Source: an archaeon (GTDB lineage Archaea; Micrarchaeota; Micrarchaeia; Norongarragalinales; UBA97). Taken from it: a DNA stretch of 64,000 nucleotides. Under the pieces are notes generated by a model that was given only the letters and a program-made list of their open reading frames with translations, searched no databases and was not told the DNA's origin. The DNA lies in contig JAGVFW010000014.1 of NCBI GenBank assembly GCA_020057405.1, positions 46,852 through 110,851 on the forward strand. Reading direction: 5' to 3'. This document shows positions 34,818 through 44,150 of this stretch, one piece after another; within the stretch, counting starts at the first letter, position 1, and every line of letters starts with the position of its first letter. Both the position numbers and the translations under genes were made by a program.

Positions 34818-35839
34818 AAGGACTTGACTACGAGAGTGCCGGCATCAGGGGCCTTGGGAAAGACAAGAGCCGCAAGAACTTTGAACTCCTTGAAGCCAGC
34901 CACAAGTTTGCAAAAGGCCCGCTTCTGCAACTGCCTTTCAACACGCTTTACCCCGTCGGGGGCAGCCTATACCACACCAAGTGCAGCGACGGCGTTGGCA
35001 CTAAAGTGCTCTTGGCCGAACTGGCTGGCAAGCACGACACCATCGGCATCGACGCGGTCGCCATGGTCGCAAACGACTGCATCCGCTGCGGGGCAACGCC
35101 GCTTGCGCTAACTAACACCATTGACGCGACCGACCCGAGCGAGAGCCTCGTAAGCGAGCTGATGACGGGACTTCTGGAGGGCGCGATGCAGGCGCAAGTT
35201 CCCATGGTTGCCGGAGAGACCGCCAGCCTGCCCGACATTTTCAAGGCAGGCTACATCGTCAACTGCGACATTGTTGGCGAGGTGGCGGCAAACGACGTGA
35301 TTGACGGCAAGTCGGTTGCAAAAGGCGATTGCATCATTGGCCTGCGCTCAAGCGGGCTGCACTCTAACGGAATCACGCTTGCACGAAAGGCGTTGTTCAA
35401 GAAGTGGGGCGGAAAATACGATGCAATGACTAAGCCACCGGGCATGGAGCGCGAACTTGTGCTAGAGTGCCTCGAGCCGACCAAAATCTACGTCAAGGAA
35501 TTCGCTGCCTTGCGAAAGAAAGTCAGGGTCAAGGCCGCAGTGCACATCACCGGCGACGCTTACGCGAAATTCAGCCACTTGGGGGCGCCCCTTGGTTTTG
35601 AGTTTGACCACTTCGAGCCCCAGGAGATTTTCTTCACCATCCAAAAGGCAGGCAACGTAAGCAGCCAGGAGATGTTCAAGCGGTTCAACATGGGCTGGGG
35701 TTTTGCGGTAATCGTCGCCGAGGCGGATGTCGGGGGGGCGCTAAAGGCGCTTGGGAAAGACGCGGCGCAAATCGGCCGCGTGACAGACTCCCGAAAGGTC
35801 ATAATTAACTACAAGAAAAAAGAATTGAGGATAAGGTAA
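34814..35839 (+). CDS. purM: Phosphoribosylformylglycinamidine cyclo-ligase
   Basis: SDGVGTKVLLAE; VAMVANDCIRCGATPLALTNTID; GLRSSGLHSNGITLAR. Confidence 0.95.
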   Translation: MKGLDYESAGIRGLGKDKSRKNFELLEASHKFAKGPLLQLPFNTLYPVGGSLYHTKCSDGVGTKVLLAELAGKHDTIGIDAVAMVANDCIRCGATPLALTNTIDATDPSESLVSELMTGLLEGAMQAQVPMVAGETASLPDIFKAGYIVNCDIVGEVAANDVIDGKSVAKGDCIIGLRSSGLHSNGITLARKALFKKWGGKYDAMTKPPGMERELVLECLEPTKIYVKEFAALRKKVRVKAAVHITGDAYAKFSHLGAPLGFEFDHFEPQEIFFTIQKAGNVSSQEMFKRFNMGWGFAVIVAEADVGGALKALGKDAAQIGRVTDSRKVIINYKKKELRIR

Positions 35840-35846
35840 TCGGGCG

Positions 35847-36734
35847 ATGAAGGGAATTTCAAGAACTGAACTGCCGGGGCTAAGGCTCTTCAAGCGCGGC
35901 AAAGTGCGCGACGTCTACGACTTGGGCGACTCGCTTCTCTTCGTCGCTACCGACAGGGTGAGCGTCTACGACGTCGTGCTCCCGACACCCATTCCCGGCA
36001 AGGGCGCGATTTTGACGCAAATGAGCAACTTCTGGTTCGAGAAGACAAAAAGCATTTGCGAAAACCACTTGCTTGAGACGAAGTGGGAAAAAATGCCGAC
36101 TCAAATAACCGCCTTTCCCGAACTAAAGGGCCGAAGCGCGATTGTGAAGAAGACGGCAGTCTTTCCGGTCGAGTGCGTTGTGAGGGGCTACATCGCGGGG
36201 AGCGGCTGGAGCGATTATAAGAAGACGGGCGAAGTTTGCGGCATCCCGCTTGCGGCCGGGCTAAAGGAAAGCGAAAAGCTCGCCGAACCCATTTTCACCC
36301 CGGCGACGAAAGCCGAGACTGGCCACGACGAGAACATTTCCTTCGAACGCGCGTGCGAGATTGCGGGCAAGCCCGAGATGGAGGCCCTGCGCGAACTAAG
36401 CATCCGCATTTACACTATGGCCGAAGCGCACGCGCGGGAACATGGCGTCATCATTGCAGACACTAAATTCGAATTCGGCATGCTTAACGGGAAAATCACC
36501 CTCATTGACGAAGTGCTGACCCCCGACAGCTCAAGATTCTGGCCCGCTGAAGACTACCACACCGGCGGCGGGCAAAAGAGTTTTGACAAGCAATTCGTGC
36601 GGGACTACGCCGCAAGCACGGGATGGGACAAGACCCCGCCCGGGCCGAACTTGCCTGCGGAAGTTGTCGAGCAGACGCGAGCGAAGTACGAACTAGCATT
36701 TGAGAGAATTACTGGAAGAAAGTTCGAGGAGTAA
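35847..36734 (+). CDS. purC: SAICAR synthetase
   Basis: RGKVRDVYDLGDSLLFVATDRVSVYD; IIADTKFEFG; LIDEVLTPDSSRFW. Confidence 0.95.
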   Translation: MKGISRTELPGLRLFKRGKVRDVYDLGDSLLFVATDRVSVYDVVLPTPIPGKGAILTQMSNFWFEKTKSICENHLLETKWEKMPTQITAFPELKGRSAIVKKTAVFPVECVVRGYIAGSGWSDYKKTGEVCGIPLAAGLKESEKLAEPIFTPATKAETGHDENISFERACEIAGKPEMEALRELSIRIYTMAEAHAREHGVIIADTKFEFGMLNGKITLIDEVLTPDSSRFWPAEDYHTGGGQKSFDKQFVRDYAASTGWDKTPPGPNLPAEVVEQTRAKYELAFERITGRKFEE

Positions 36735-36738
36735 AAAG

Positions 36739-39705
36739 ATGACACACCGAATCGAAGTTGCATTCAAGCCCGGAGTCAAGGACGCGCTAGGCGAACGCAC
36801 TGCCAAAAAAGTCCACGACGACGTCCACCTAACCGTTAATGGAGTCAGGACGGTTGAAATCTACCTCATCGAGGACAACCTGAACTCCAAGCACCTCGAC
36901 TTGGTTGCGAAGGAAGTGTTTGCGGACGCGATTGTCAACGACTGGGCCGTAGACCGCCCGATTGCGAAGAAAACCGACTTTGACTACATCATCGAAGTCG
37001 GCTACCTGCCGGGTGTTACCGACAATGTCGGCCACACTGCAAAGGAAGCGATTGAAGATGCGATTGGCCGCAAACTGAAAGGCGGCGTTTTCTCGGCAAG
37101 GCAATATCTTGTCAGGGGCATCCGCGCGACCGCGCAGGCTGAAGCTATTGTCAAGGGACTTTTGGCAAACCCGCTAATCGAACGCTGGCAAATCAAGTCG
37201 TCGCAAGAGTGGGATGAGAAGCGCGGGTTTGGGAACACGCTCCCGACAGTGCGGCTTGAAGAGCAGGCCGAGAAAGTCAAGGAAGTCAGGGTAATTGAAG
37301 CCAGTGACGACGGCCTGGCGATTTTGAGCCGCAACATGTCCCTCGCCTTAAGCCGCGACGAGATGAAGGTGATTCGGGATTACTTTGCCCTCGGCCGGGT
37401 GAGAAACGAGCGCAAGAAGCACAAGCTTCCCGAGAACCCTACTGACGTTGAGCTTGAGGCAATTGCGCAAACCTGGAGCGAGCACTGCAAGCACAAGATA
37501 TTCAATGCGCAAATCGAGTACGACGAGAATGGCAAGTCGCGCAAGGTTAACTCGCTCTTCAAGACTTATGTGCGGGGTGCGACCGCGCAAACGAAAAAAC
37601 CGTGGCTGGTGAGCGTCTTTACCGACAACGCCGGCATCATCGAGTTTAACGACGAATGGAACCTGGCGGTAAAGGTCGAGACGCACAACGCGCCAAGCGC
37701 CCTTGACCCGTACGGCGGGGCACTGACGGGCATTGTCGGAGTCAACCGCGACATCATGGGCGCCGGCTTGGGCGCAAAGCTTCTCTTCAACACCGACGTG
37801 TTCTGCTTCGCACCACCAGACGCAAAGAGCGCCTCAGGCGTACTCCCGCCAAAGAGGATTGCTGAAGGCGTGCGCAAGGGCGTTGCAGACGGCGGGAACA
37901 AGACTGGCGTGCCCACCGTGAATGGAGCTATTGTTTTTGACGAGCGCTTCCTGTACCGGCCACTCGTTTACTGCGGGACTGGCGGGATGCTGCCAAAGAA
38001 GGCGGCCGGCAGGGCGACGCACAAGAAGGAAGTCGCAAACGGCGATTTGATAGTCATGGTCGGCGGCCGCATTGGAAAAGACGGCATCCACGGGGCGACA
38101 ATGTCGTCAATGCACATCGACGCGCACTCTCCCGCAAGCGCAGTGCAGTTGGGCGATCCCATTACGCAAAAACGCATGGCCGACTTCCTGCTTGAAGCGC
38201 GCGACGCCGGGCTCTACACCGCAATTACTGACAACGGCGCTGGCGGACTCTCGAGCAGCGTTGGGGAAATGGCGCAGCTAAGCGGCGGGTTCGAGCTGCA
38301 CTTGGAAAAGGCACCCGCCAAGTACGCAGGACTCCTGCCTTGGGAGATTCTCGTGAGCGAGGCGCAGGAGCGCATGACTGTTGCCGTACCGCCGGCGAAG
38401 ATGCCGGAATTTGAGAAACTTGCTGCAAAGCACGGCGTTGAGGCAACGGCCTTGGGCAAGTTTACAAAGAGCGGAAAGTTCCACTGCCTCTACAACGGCA
38501 AGACTGTCGCGCTTTTGGACATGGCGTTTCTCCACGAGGGCGTGCCGCAGCTAAAGCTTCGGGCCAAGTGGTCACCGACGGCAGCGGTTGAAGCGCAGGT
38601 GCACGAGGCTGGCGACTTGACTGAATCGCTGAAAAAAGTCCTCGCTAGGTACAACGTGTGCTCGAAAGAGTATGTTGTGCGCCAGTACGACCACGAAGTG
38701 CAGGGCGGCAGCGTAGTCAAGCCCCTGACTGGAGCGGAGAACGACGGGCCAAGCGACGCCGGCGTGCTGCGGCCCATTTTGTCTGGTTTTGGGGGAATTG
38801 CGGTCGCGAACGGCATTTGCCCCAAGTTCGGGGACTCCGACGCTTACGTGATGGCCGCAAATGCCGTTGACGAGGCGGCAAGAAATTGCGTTGCAGTCGG
38901 GGGCAACATCGAGCACATGGCCGCCCTAGACAACTTTAGCTGGTGCGACCCGCTTCCCGCAATCAACAACACTGATGCGGCCAACAAGTTAGGCGCGCTA
39001 ATCCGGGCCTGCGAGGGCCTGCACGACGCTTGCGTGGCTTACGGCATTCCCCTCATCAGCGGGAAGGACAGCATGAAGAACGATTTCATCATGGCCGACG
39101 GGAAACGAAAGAGCATTCCCCCGACTCTGCTCGTCACTGCAGTTGCCAAAGTCAATGACGTGAGAAAAGCAGTGACTATGGATGTCAAGAAGCCGGGCGA
39201 CGTGGTCTACATTGCAGGGGAGACGCGAAACGAGCTTGGCGCAAGCGAGTACTACGCAATGCAGGTCGAGAGTGGCGGTAAGACGCCCGTGCCGGACTTC
39301 AAGCGCAACCTTCGGCTCTACAAGGCGATGTCTAAAGCAATTGCAGCCGGGCTTGTCCGCAGCTGCCACGACGCCAGTGACGGCGGGCTTGCGGCTGCGC
39401 TTGCCGAAAGCGCTTTTGCGGGCGGACTCGGGTTAAAAGTTGACTTAAAGGGCGTGCCGAGAAATATTGACATCAAGAACTCGGCCGAACTGCTTTTCAG
39501 CGAAAGTGCGGGGCGGTTCGTAATCACTGTTGCAAAAGAGCACGCCAAGGAATTCGAAAAGCATATGGCGGGCAATGCCGTTGCCGCGGTCGGTGGAGTG
39601 ACTGCCGATGGCATTCTTGAAGTGGCGGGCATTGACGGAAGCACGGCGCTAAAGGCGCCCATTGCGGAGTTGAAGCAGGCATGGCAAGGACCATTAGGAA
39701 AATAG
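36739..39705 (+). CDS. purL: FGAM synthase, fused PurS-like region(s) + PurL (PurSL)
   Basis: N-terminal PurS-like MTHRIEVAFKPGVKDALGERTAKK; AQTWSEHCKHKIF; VETHNAPSALDPYGGALTGIVGVNRDIMG. Confidence 0.93.
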   Translation: MTHRIEVAFKPGVKDALGERTAKKVHDDVHLTVNGVRTVEIYLIEDNLNSKHLDLVAKEVFADAIVNDWAVDRPIAKKTDFDYIIEVGYLPGVTDNVGHTAKEAIEDAIGRKLKGGVFSARQYLVRGIRATAQAEAIVKGLLANPLIERWQIKSSQEWDEKRGFGNTLPTVRLEEQAEKVKEVRVIEASDDGLAILSRNMSLALSRDEMKVIRDYFALGRVRNERKKHKLPENPTDVELEAIAQTWSEHCKHKIFNAQIEYDENGKSRKVNSLFKTYVRGATAQTKKPWLVSVFTDNAGIIEFNDEWNLAVKVETHNAPSALDPYGGALTGIVGVNRDIMGAGLGAKLLFNTDVFCFAPPDAKSASGVLPPKRIAEGVRKGVADGGNKTGVPTVNGAIVFDERFLYRPLVYCGTGGMLPKKAAGRATHKKEVANGDLIVMVGGRIGKDGIHGATMSSMHIDAHSPASAVQLGDPITQKRMADFLLEARDAGLYTAITDNGAGGLSSSVGEMAQLSGGFELHLEKAPAKYAGLLPWEILVSEAQERMTVAVPPAKMPEFEKLAAKHGVEATALGKFTKSGKFHCLYNGKTVALLDMAFLHEGVPQLKLRAKWSPTAAVEAQVHEAGDLTESLKKVLARYNVCSKEYVVRQYDHEVQGGSVVKPLTGAENDGPSDAGVLRPILSGFGGIAVANGICPKFGDSDAYVMAANAVDEAARNCVAVGGNIEHMAALDNFSWCDPLPAINNTDAANKLGALIRACEGLHDACVAYGIPLISGKDSMKNDFIMADGKRKSIPPTLLVTAVAKVNDVRKAVTMDVKKPGDVVYIAGETRNELGASEYYAMQVESGGKTPVPDFKRNLRLYKAMSKAIAAGLVRSCHDASDGGLAAALAESAFAGGLGLKVDLKGVPRNIDIKNSAELLFSESAGRFVITVAKEHAKEFEKHMAGNAVAAVGGVTADGILEVAGIDGSTALKAPIAELKQAWQGPLGK

Positions 39706-40700
39706 TCAAGCACAAGAAAACGGGGCCCCGGATGCCAAAGGCAAAGGCCAAAATAAGGGAAAAAATCAAGCCAAAGAAAAAAATCGCAGTCAAAAAGCAG
39801 GTAAAGAAAATGGCGCAAAAACAAACTAAACCGGCAGTAAAGAAGCAAAAGCCGGCCCCGGTCGAAAGCAAGCCCGTAGTCCTACTACCCCGCGTCAGGC
39901 GCGGGGACGGGAAAGTGAGGGCGTGCGTGCTTTACGGCTTTGGGATAAACTGCGATTACGAGACTGCGCATGCTTTTGCATCTGCGGGAGCCATTGGCGA
40001 GCGCGTGCACGTCAACGACCTCATCACGGGCGCAAGAACGCTGAGGGAATTTGAGATACTGGCGTTTCCGGGCGGGTTTAGCTTTGGCGACGACCTTGGA
40101 AGCGGCAAAGTGCTTGCCAACAAGTTCAAGTTCCACCTCCAAGACGAGTTGCAGCAGTTCGTAAAGGACGGCATGCTGGTTGCAGGAATTTGCAACGGCT
40201 TCCAGTCAATTGCCAAGCTCGGGCTCCTGCCGGCCTTCGCAGGCCACTACAAGGAGCAGACGACCACGCTCACTTTCAACGATTCAAGCCGCTTTGAAGA
40301 CAGGTGGGTGCGCCTGGCGTTTGACAAGAAGAACCCGTGCGTGTGGACCAAGGGCATCGAGCGCATGTACCTGCCCGTGAGGCACGGCGAGGGCAAGTTC
40401 GCAGCAAGCGAATTGATGCTAAAGAAGCTGGACGAGAGGCATTTGGCGGTTGCAAAGTACGCTGACTCCAAATGGAAGCCGACGATGGAGTATCCCGACA
40501 ACCCAAACGGTTCGATGCACTCTATTGCCGCCGCCTGCGACGAGACGGGGCGGGTGTTCGGGATAATGCCGCACCCCGAGGCGTTTACCGACGAGACGAA
40601 CCACCCGCGCTGGACGCGGGGGTCTGCCCACGAGGAAAACGGGCTCGGGCTGCAAGTGTTTGAAAACGCGGTGAAGTACGCGCGCGAAAAATTGATTTGA
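39681..40700 (+). CDS. purQ: FGAM synthase glutaminase subunit with Lys-rich N-terminal extension
   Basis: LAFPGGFSFGDDLGSGKV; VAGICNGFQSIAKLGLLP; FGIMPHPEAF; ~75-aa Lys-rich N-terminus. Confidence 0.93.
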   Translation: MARTIRKIVKHKKTGPRMPKAKAKIREKIKPKKKIAVKKQVKKMAQKQTKPAVKKQKPAPVESKPVVLLPRVRRGDGKVRACVLYGFGINCDYETAHAFASAGAIGERVHVNDLITGARTLREFEILAFPGGFSFGDDLGSGKVLANKFKFHLQDELQQFVKDGMLVAGICNGFQSIAKLGLLPAFAGHYKEQTTTLTFNDSSRFEDRWVRLAFDKKNPCVWTKGIERMYLPVRHGEGKFAASELMLKKLDERHLAVAKYADSKWKPTMEYPDNPNGSMHSIAAACDETGRVFGIMPHPEAFTDETNHPRWTRGSAHEENGLGLQVFENAVKYAREKLI

Positions 40701-40710
40701 AAGGTGTGGA

Positions 40711-41718
40711 ATGATGAAGCAAAAGATTGCGACTATTGGCAGCCACAGCGCACTCCAGATTTTGAGGGGCGCCAAGGATGAGGGCTTTGAGACCATAGTC
40801 GTTACCACGCCGAGAAATGCCAAGGTCTACCATGCATTCGGCGTTGCGGACCAGTTCATCGAATTGGAGAATTACGCCGACTTTGCCTCTATTGACGCCA
40901 GGCTTGTGAAGGAAAACGCAATCATCGTGCCCCACGGTTCGTTCAACGCTTATGTCAGCAAGGCGGATTACGACTCGCTTAAGACGCCCGTCTTCGGCAG
41001 CAAGGCGATTTTGGAGTGGGAGACCGACAGGCTAAAGCAACGCGAGTGGCTGGAGAAATCGCAGCTTCGCGTGCCGAAAAACTTCCACAGCGCGGGAGAC
41101 ATCGACCGACCGACCATAGTGAAGTACTACGGCGCGCGGGGGGGCAAGGGCTACTTTTTTGCGAAAAACGAAAAAGAGTTCGAGGCCGGCGTGGAGAAGT
41201 CGGGCAGGAGCCCGCTAATCATCCAGGAATACATCGTCGGCGTGCCGTTCTACATCCACTACTTCCATTCTGCCCTGACTGGGGAAACTGAAATCATGAG
41301 CATGGACAAGCGCTACGAGACGAACGTCGACTCGCTTGGAAGAATTCCACTCAAGCACCAGGAAGACATTGACATCGACCCGTCTTTCGTCGTCGTCGGC
41401 AACCTTCCGATTGTGATGCGCGAGTCAATGCTTGCCGAGTCCCTTGAGATGGCCGAGCGCCTGGTAAGTGCGAGCAAGAAAATTGCCGGGCCCAAGGGGC
41501 TCTATGGCCCGTTCTGCCTTGAGACAATCATCACTCCCGAAGAAGAAATGTACGTAATTGAGGTCAGCGCCCGCATCGTGGCGGGAACGAATGCGTTTAT
41601 TCCCGACTCGCCTTACACGGCACTGCGTTACAGCAAGCCGGTTAGCACGGGCAGGCGCATCGCGATGGAAATCAAGCAGGCGATTGAGGAAAACAAATTG
41701 GGGAGCGTGCTGGATTAA
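40711..41718 (+). CDS. purP: PurP-family FAICAR synthetase, copy 1
   Basis: ATIGSHSALQILRGAKDEGFETIVV; ATP-grasp domain; YIVGVPFYIHYFHSALTGETEIMSMDKRYETNVD. Confidence 0.93.
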   Translation: MMKQKIATIGSHSALQILRGAKDEGFETIVVTTPRNAKVYHAFGVADQFIELENYADFASIDARLVKENAIIVPHGSFNAYVSKADYDSLKTPVFGSKAILEWETDRLKQREWLEKSQLRVPKNFHSAGDIDRPTIVKYYGARGGKGYFFAKNEKEFEAGVEKSGRSPLIIQEYIVGVPFYIHYFHSALTGETEIMSMDKRYETNVDSLGRIPLKHQEDIDIDPSFVVVGNLPIVMRESMLAESLEMAERLVSASKKIAGPKGLYGPFCLETIITPEEEMYVIEVSARIVAGTNAFIPDSPYTALRYSKPVSTGRRIAMEIKQAIEENKLGSVLD

Positions 41719-42843
41719 ATGAAGCTCTTGACGGGTTATGACGAAAAGCGGCTGTGGGTCGCGACTTTAGGCAGCCACAGCGCACTTGACATTTGCGAGG
41801 GAGCAAAATCCGAGAAGCTGCCGACTATCGTCGTTTGCGCAAAAGGCCGCGAACGGACTTACGCCGTGCACTACAAGAGCCGCGAGTTACTCGGCAAGCC
41901 CGCCGGGTGCGTTGACGACGTGATTATGGTCGAGAAGATGGCGCAAGTGGTTTCCCCGCCAGTTGTCACGGCCTTGCGAAAACGCCACGCCATTTTCGTT
42001 CCCCACAAGAGCCTCACGGCCTATGCCGGATACGATGCGGTTGAGAAAGAGTTTGACGTGCCACTTTTCGGAAACCGGATGCTCATGCGCGCAGAAGAGC
42101 GTGGCGCGTCTAAGGACCAGAACTACTTGTTCGAGAAGGCGGGGCTTCGGACTCCGGCAAAATTCAAGAGCCCGTCGCAAATCGACCGCGTGGCAATAGT
42201 GAAGGCCATTGACGAGAGGCGCGGTTACTACGAGCGGGCCTTCTTCCTTGCCGCAAGCGCAAAAGATTACGAAAAGCGGGCGGCCGAGTTGCTTGATAAA
42301 AAGATTGTCAGCAAGGCCGGCCTCGAGTCGGCGGTCATTGAAGAGTTCGTGATGGGCGGCCAAGTGAACTTCAACTTTTTTTCATCGCCCTTGACTGGCG
42401 AAATTGAGTTGCTCGGCACCGACTTTCGGCGCCAGACTAACATTGACGGCGTGCTCCGCCTTCCGGCCTCTGAGCAGGCGCAGTGGATTTCTGCAGGCGG
42501 GAGAATTTCAAACGTAGAGATGGGCCACGTGGCCTCAACCGTTAGGGAAAGCCTGCTTGAGCCCGCTTTTGAGGCGGGCGAAAGGTTCGCGGACGCGTGC
42601 GCAAGAGAGTACGCCCTGGGAATCATCGGCCCGTTTGCACTGCAGGGCGCAATCGCACAGGCAGAAACTAAGGAAGAGTTCGTCGTGTTTGACGCATCGC
42701 TGCGCGTGCCGGGTTCGCCAGGCACTAGGTTCACGCCGTACTCGCAGGCGCTTTGGGGCACTGCAGTGAGCGTGGGCAAGCGCATTGCGATGGAAATCAA
42801 GGAAGCGGTCAAACAAGAGCGGCTTGGCGAGGTTGTCACTTAG
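41719..42843 (+). CDS. purP: PurP-family ATP-grasp protein, copy 2
   Basis: VATLGSHSALDICEGAKSEKLPTIVV; FVMGGQVNFNFFSSPLTGEIELLGTDFRRQTNIDG. Confidence 0.9.
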   Translation: MKLLTGYDEKRLWVATLGSHSALDICEGAKSEKLPTIVVCAKGRERTYAVHYKSRELLGKPAGCVDDVIMVEKMAQVVSPPVVTALRKRHAIFVPHKSLTAYAGYDAVEKEFDVPLFGNRMLMRAEERGASKDQNYLFEKAGLRTPAKFKSPSQIDRVAIVKAIDERRGYYERAFFLAASAKDYEKRAAELLDKKIVSKAGLESAVIEEFVMGGQVNFNFFSSPLTGEIELLGTDFRRQTNIDGVLRLPASEQAQWISAGGRISNVEMGHVASTVRESLLEPAFEAGERFADACAREYALGIIGPFALQGAIAQAETKEEFVVFDASLRVPGSPGTRFTPYSQALWGTAVSVGKRIAMEIKEAVKQERLGEVVT

Positions 42844-42845
42844 CA

Positions 42846-44150
42846 ATGAGAAAGGCTTCAGTAGTCGTCGGCGCTCAGTTCGGCGATGAAGGCAAAGGGA
42901 AGATTGTCGATGTTATGGCCGGCGGGATGGACCTCATCGTCCGCTATCAGGGCGGCGCCAACGCGGGGCACACCATTGTCGCCGACGGAGTGACTTACAA
43001 GCTTCACTTGATTCCGACCGGCGTTGTGCGAGGCAAGCGCAGCCTGATTGGAGCGGGCGTGGTGCTTGACCCGGCCGCCTTGGCTCAGGAACTGGAGGGC
43101 TTGGCAGCCGGCGGCAAGGAAATTACTCCCGCGGGGCTTGGGATTGACTTTCGCACGCACGTGGTGCTCCCGTGGCACGCCGCAATTGATGTTGCAAGGC
43201 AGGCGAACAAGGCAATTGGCACTACGGGGCGGGGCATCGGGCCCGCTTACGAGGACGCGGTTGCGCGAACGGGCATCACTTTTTCGGACTTCGTGCAGGC
43301 AAGCGTGCTTCGCGAGCGGCTGGCAGTGATTGCAGACGGCAAGCAAAAACAACTTCAGTTGCTTGGCGGACACGGGCCCGACGCCGCGCAAGTCGAGGCG
43401 GAGTTTCTGGAACTCGCGGCAAGGCTGGCGCCGTTTGCCTGCGACGTTTCCCACGAGCTGTCTGTTGCGATGGCTAGCGGAAAGGCCGTGCTTTTTGAGG
43501 GCGCGCAGGGAACGCACTTGGACCGCAATTTTGGCACTTACCCGTTCGTCACTTCATCAAGCACCACTTCGGGCGGGGCTTGCGTTGGCGCGGGCGTGCC
43601 GCCGTCTGCAATCGGGGAAGTGCATGGCATTGCAAAAGCCTACACGACTCGGGTCGGAAGCGGGCCGTTCCCGACGGAGCTGATGGACGCCACAGGCGAG
43701 CGCATTTGCGAGAAGGGAAGAGAGTATGGCACTACGACGGGACGCAAGAGGCGGGTCGGGTGGCTTGACGTGCCAATGCTTCGCCGCAGCCACGAGCTAA
43801 ACGGCTTCACTCACATTCACTTGACCAAGCTTGACGTGCTCGAGGGCCTGCCCGAACTCAAGATTGCAGTTGGCTACAGGCTTGCCGACGGCACTCAAAC
43901 GGACCTTTTGCCCGCAACAGTAAAGGAAATGGATTCCGCAACTCCGCAGTTCATTTCAGTTCCCGGGTTTGAGGAAATCGGGGAGGCGGGATGGAAGCTG
44001 GTCGCGCAAGAAGGCATCGCAAAAGGCTTTGCCGCGCTTCCTGAGAAGGCCCGCCAGTACGTTGAGAAAGTCGAGAAGCTGGTTGGCGTCAGGATTGCAA
44101 GCGCATCTATCGGCCCCGAGCGCGAGAGCATCATCTGGGCGGGAAAATGA
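42846..44150 (+). CDS. purA: Adenylosuccinate synthetase
   Basis: VVVGAQFGDEGKGKIVD; ARNGAGHT-like GGANAGHTI; GTTGRGIGPAYEDA; TTGRKRRVGWLD. Confidence 0.96.
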   Translation: MRKASVVVGAQFGDEGKGKIVDVMAGGMDLIVRYQGGANAGHTIVADGVTYKLHLIPTGVVRGKRSLIGAGVVLDPAALAQELEGLAAGGKEITPAGLGIDFRTHVVLPWHAAIDVARQANKAIGTTGRGIGPAYEDAVARTGITFSDFVQASVLRERLAVIADGKQKQLQLLGGHGPDAAQVEAEFLELAARLAPFACDVSHELSVAMASGKAVLFEGAQGTHLDRNFGTYPFVTSSSTTSGGACVGAGVPPSAIGEVHGIAKAYTTRVGSGPFPTELMDATGERICEKGREYGTTTGRKRRVGWLDVPMLRRSHELNGFTHIHLTKLDVLEGLPELKIAVGYRLADGTQTDLLPATVKEMDSATPQFISVPGFEEIGEAGWKLVAQEGIAKGFAALPEKARQYVEKVEKLVGVRIASASIGPERESIIWAGK

